Assembly (NCBI GenBank): GCA_035550315.1
Contig: DASZPL010000101.1
Coordinates: 1-6,202 of the forward strand
Direction: 5' to 3'
Origin: DASZPL01 sp035550315
GTDB taxonomy: Bacteria; Actinomycetota; Actinomycetes; JAFAQI01
Length of the DNA: 6,202 bases
Shown here: positions 4,228 through 6,202 of the stretch, piece after piece
Position numbering within the stretch: position 1 is the stretch's first letter
Layout: each line of letters starts with the position of its first letter
Translations under genes and position numbers: made by a program
Notes under the pieces: generated by a model
What the model was told of the DNA's origin: nothing
Databases searched by the model: none
The model's input: the letters and a program-made list of their open reading frames with translations, nothing else

Positions 4228-6009
4228 ATGCCCGCGCCGTCCGTCCCGCCGTACGGGACGCAGGCGACCTTCGACGAGCTCGGTACGCCGCTGTCCGAGG
4301 TGACCTTCGTCGTGGTCGACCTCGAGACCACGGGCGGGTCGCCGGCGAGCTCGGCGATCACCGAGATCGGCGCGGTCAAGGTGCGTGGCGGCGAGCTGCT
4401 CGGCGAGTTCCAGAGCCTGGTCAACCCGGAGATGGCCGTCCCGCCGTTCATCGCGGTGCTGACCGGGATCACCGACTCGATGGTGGCGAGCGCACCACGG
4501 CTGCCCGCCGTACTGCCGACCTTCCTGGAATGGGCGCGCGGCAGCGTCCTGGTCGCGCACAACGCGCCGTTCGACATCGGCTTCCTGAAGGCCGGCGCGG
4601 AGGCGCTCGGCCTGCCCTGGCCGGCGTTCGCCACCGTCGACACGGCGCTGCTGGCGCGGCGCGTGCTCACCCGCGACGAGACGCCGGACTGCAAGCTGTC
4701 GAGCCTGTCGCGGCTGTTCGCGACGACGACGAAGCCGTGTCACCGGGCCCTGGCCGACGCCCGGGCCACCACGGAGGTGCTGCACGGGCTGCTCGAACGC
4801 GTCGGCAACCTCGGGGTGCGCACCCACGAGGAGCTCGTCTCGTTCTCCGGGCTGGCAACCGCGGCACAGCGGCGCAAGCGCTACCTGGCCGAGGGCCTGC
4901 CCGACGGGCCAGGCGTCTACATCTTCCGGGACTCCCGTGGCCGGCCGCTCTACATCGGGCGCAGCCGCCACCTGCGCCAGCGGGTTCGGCAGTACTTCGT
5001 CGCCTCCGAACCCCGCACTCGCATGGCGGAAATGGTCGGCATCGCCGAGTCGGTGGACGCCATCGCGTGCGCGCATCCGCTCGAGGCCGAGGTGCGCGAG
5101 CTGCGGCTGATCGCCGAGCACAAGCCGCGCTACAACCGGCGGTCGCGATTCCCGGAGCGCGGCTCGTGGCTCAAGCTCACCGTGGAGCCGTTCCCGCGGC
5201 TGTCGCTGGTGAAGCGGGTCACCGACGACGGCGCGACCTATCTCGGGCCGTTCGGGTCGAGCCGGGCGGCTCAGGCGGCGATGGCTGCGGTCCACGAAGC
5301 GGTCCCGCTTCGCCAGTGCAGCCAGCGGATCACGCCGTCGAAGCCCACGCCCGCCTGCGTGCTGGCCGGCATGGGCCGCTGCGGCGCCCCGTGCGACGGC
5401 TCCCAGACCCGTGAGGCCTATGGCGAGGTCGTCGCGCTCGCCCGGCTCGCGCTGAGCGCCGACCCGCAACCCGTTCTTGGCGCCGCACAACGCCGGATGG
5501 CCTCGATGTCGGCGCAGGAACGCTTCGAAGAGGCGGCGGCGCATCGGGACCGCGCGGTCAGCTTCCTGCGGGCCCTCGATCGCCAGCAGCGCTTCGCCGC
5601 CCTGGCTTCGTGCGCGCAGCTGGTGGCTGCCCGGCCGGGCTTCGGCGGCGGGTGGGACCTCGCGGTCGTGCGCTACGGCCGGCTCGCCGCCGCCTCGACG
5701 GTGCCGCACGGCGCGGCGCCCGCGCCGTACCTGAAGGCACTGGTGGCGACCGCCGAGACCGTCGAGCCGCGGCCCGGGCCGCTCGGCGCCGGTACGGCGG
5801 AGGAGATCGGCCTGATCCTCGCCTGGCTGGACGGGCCCGGGGCGCGGCTCGTCGCCCTCGACGGGCAGTGGGCCTCGCCGGTCGGCGGCGCAGGCCGGTT
5901 CCGCCACTGGCTCGAGGCCGCCGACGACGGCCGGGATGCGGCCCGGCCGTTCGACGACCGTCGCGGGTTGCGCCCGGTCCATCGCCCCGCCCGCGCGTCG
6001 CTGGGCTGA
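4228..6009 (+). CDS. DEDDh 3'-5' exonuclease fused to a UvrC-like GIY-YIG domain
   Basis: A 593-residue, two-part protein. Residues about 25-187 form a DnaQ/epsilon-type exonuclease with D31 and E33 (VVDLETTGG), D116 (AHNAPFD), and H172 and D177 (HRALAD), so the DEDDh site is complete. Residues about 224-303 form a GIY-YIG nuclease like UvrC: Y231 (GVYIF), Y242 (LYIG), R252, E291 and N303, with the UvrC lysine after YIG replaced by R245. UvrC similarity continues through YLGPFGSS and four cysteines (C364, C377, C385, C389), and a UVR-like stretch (ERFEEAAAHRDR, about 431-442) follows. The RNase H-like nuclease and helix-hairpin-helix region of UvrC are absent. Rv2191 of M. tuberculosis has this arrangement. 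A DNA-repair nuclease is likely; its pathway is not established. The frame extends to ATG 4159, but those 23 residues look unstructured, lack a ribosome-binding site, and other family members as I recall start near TQATFDELGTPL. Confidence 0.9.
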   Translation: MPAPSVPPYGTQATFDELGTPLSEVTFVVVDLETTGGSPASSAITEIGAVKVRGGELLGEFQSLVNPEMAVPPFIAVLTGITDSMVASAPRLPAVLPTFLEWARGSVLVAHNAPFDIGFLKAGAEALGLPWPAFATVDTALLARRVLTRDETPDCKLSSLSRLFATTTKPCHRALADARATTEVLHGLLERVGNLGVRTHEELVSFSGLATAAQRRKRYLAEGLPDGPGVYIFRDSRGRPLYIGRSRHLRQRVRQYFVASEPRTRMAEMVGIAESVDAIACAHPLEAEVRELRLIAEHKPRYNRRSRFPERGSWLKLTVEPFPRLSLVKRVTDDGATYLGPFGSSRAAQAAMAAVHEAVPLRQCSQRITPSKPTPACVLAGMGRCGAPCDGSQTREAYGEVVALARLALSADPQPVLGAAQRRMASMSAQERFEEAAAHRDRAVSFLRALDRQQRFAALASCAQLVAARPGFGGGWDLAVVRYGRLAAASTVPHGAAPAPYLKALVATAETVEPRPGPLGAGTAEEIGLILAWLDGPGARLVALDGQWASPVGGAGRFRHWLEAADDGRDAARPFDDRRGLRPVHRPARASLG

Positions 6010-6064
6010 CCGCGCGGCGGGCGTCCTTCGCGCGCCTGGCCGGCTCGTCCGCGACGGCAGACGG

Positions 6065-6202
6065 CCGCTCGCCGTGACCCTCACCAGCCCCGGCGCGTGA
6101 CCGCCGTCAGCCTCAGTACCGCCGCCGCGGACAACCGCTCGCCGTCACGCCCACCAGCCCCGGCGTCACCGCCGTCAGCCTCAGTACCGCCGCCGGACGG
6201 CC
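6065..6202. repeat. Tandem imperfect ~70-bp direct repeat, truncated by the window edge
   Basis: The unit beginning CCGCTCGCCGT occurs at 6065 and again at 6135. A 28-bp segment starting ACCGCCGTCAGCC is identical in both (6100-6127 and 6168-6195). The copies differ by a few substitutions and by a 2-bp indel (GGCGCGTGACC versus GGCGTCACC), which breaks any shared frame and suggests noncoding sequence or a recent local duplication. The stretch 6010-6202 contains no gene that I recognise. A short frame opens at GTG 6097 and runs off the end, but it consists of repeat sequence and has no ribosome-binding site. Confidence 0.8.

Noticed and set aside
3916..6084. 722-codon minus-strand open frame antisense to the exonuclease gene
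   Set aside because: It is the mirror of GC-rich codon bias in the plus-strand gene. Its protein is Arg/Gly/Pro-rich with no domain, whereas the plus frame has complete DEDDh and GIY-YIG motifs. Only its last 61 codons (3916-4101) look real.
6065..6202. Repeats at the window edge as a CRISPR array
   Set aside because: The copies are about 70 bp, nearly adjacent, imperfect throughout and only two are visible; there are no spacer-like unique segments of uniform length and no cas genes.

Overview
The window is a GC-rich chromosomal segment of an actinobacterium. GC-rich codon use is uniform across the genes, GTG starts are common, and the gene set (PimB-type mannosyltransferase, SepH/DUF3071, RipC-like NlpC/P60 hydrolase, DEDDh exonuclease fused to a UvrC-like GIY-YIG domain) belongs to Actinomycetota. 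From memory, the set partly matches Mycobacterium tuberculosis Rv2188c (pimB'), Rv2190c (RipC) and Rv2191 (exonuclease/UvrC-like). I cannot name a genus. The sequence looks like ordinary chromosome: I see no insertion sequence, phage gene, tRNA, rRNA or CRISPR array.

Layout. (1) Positions 1-2365 hold a minus-strand run read as sepH, then an exported metallopeptidase with an HExxH motif, then pimB, which leaves the window at position 1. Each of the two junctions is a 4-nt GTGA overlap, so the three genes look translationally coupled. (2) Positions 2366-2478 separate sepH from the next gene and contain a perfect hairpin that may be a terminator. (3) Positions 2479-3495 encode, on the minus strand, a secreted coiled-coil NlpC/P60 peptidoglycan hydrolase. 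Its roughly 420-bp upstream region holds a well-conserved c-di-AMP (ydaO/yuaA) riboswitch, a candidate promoter, and four GTNAC half-sites spaced exactly 9 bp apart that match the MtrA response-regulator box. (4) Positions 3916-4101 encode, on the minus strand, a 61-residue protein with two CxxC motifs. (5) Positions 4228-6009 encode, on the plus strand, a DEDDh exonuclease fused to the N-terminal half of UvrC, including the four cysteines that hold an iron-sulfur cluster in UvrC. The divergent genes at 4101 and 4228 each have a TANNNT box exactly 7 nt before ATG, which suggests leaderless transcripts. (6) Positions 6010-6202 contain no recognised gene but hold a tandem imperfect repeat of about 70 bp that runs to the window edge.

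How it fits together. Most of the window concerns the cell envelope and division. SepH promotes FtsZ assembly in Streptomyces, PimB builds phosphatidylinositol mannosides, and the NlpC/P60 enzyme cuts peptidoglycan, probably at septation. The most interesting regulatory feature is the hydrolase leader, where an apparent MtrA array (transcription) and a c-di-AMP riboswitch (RNA level) seem to act on one potentially lethal enzyme. The exonuclease/UvrC-like protein is a separate, DNA-repair-type function on the opposite strand.
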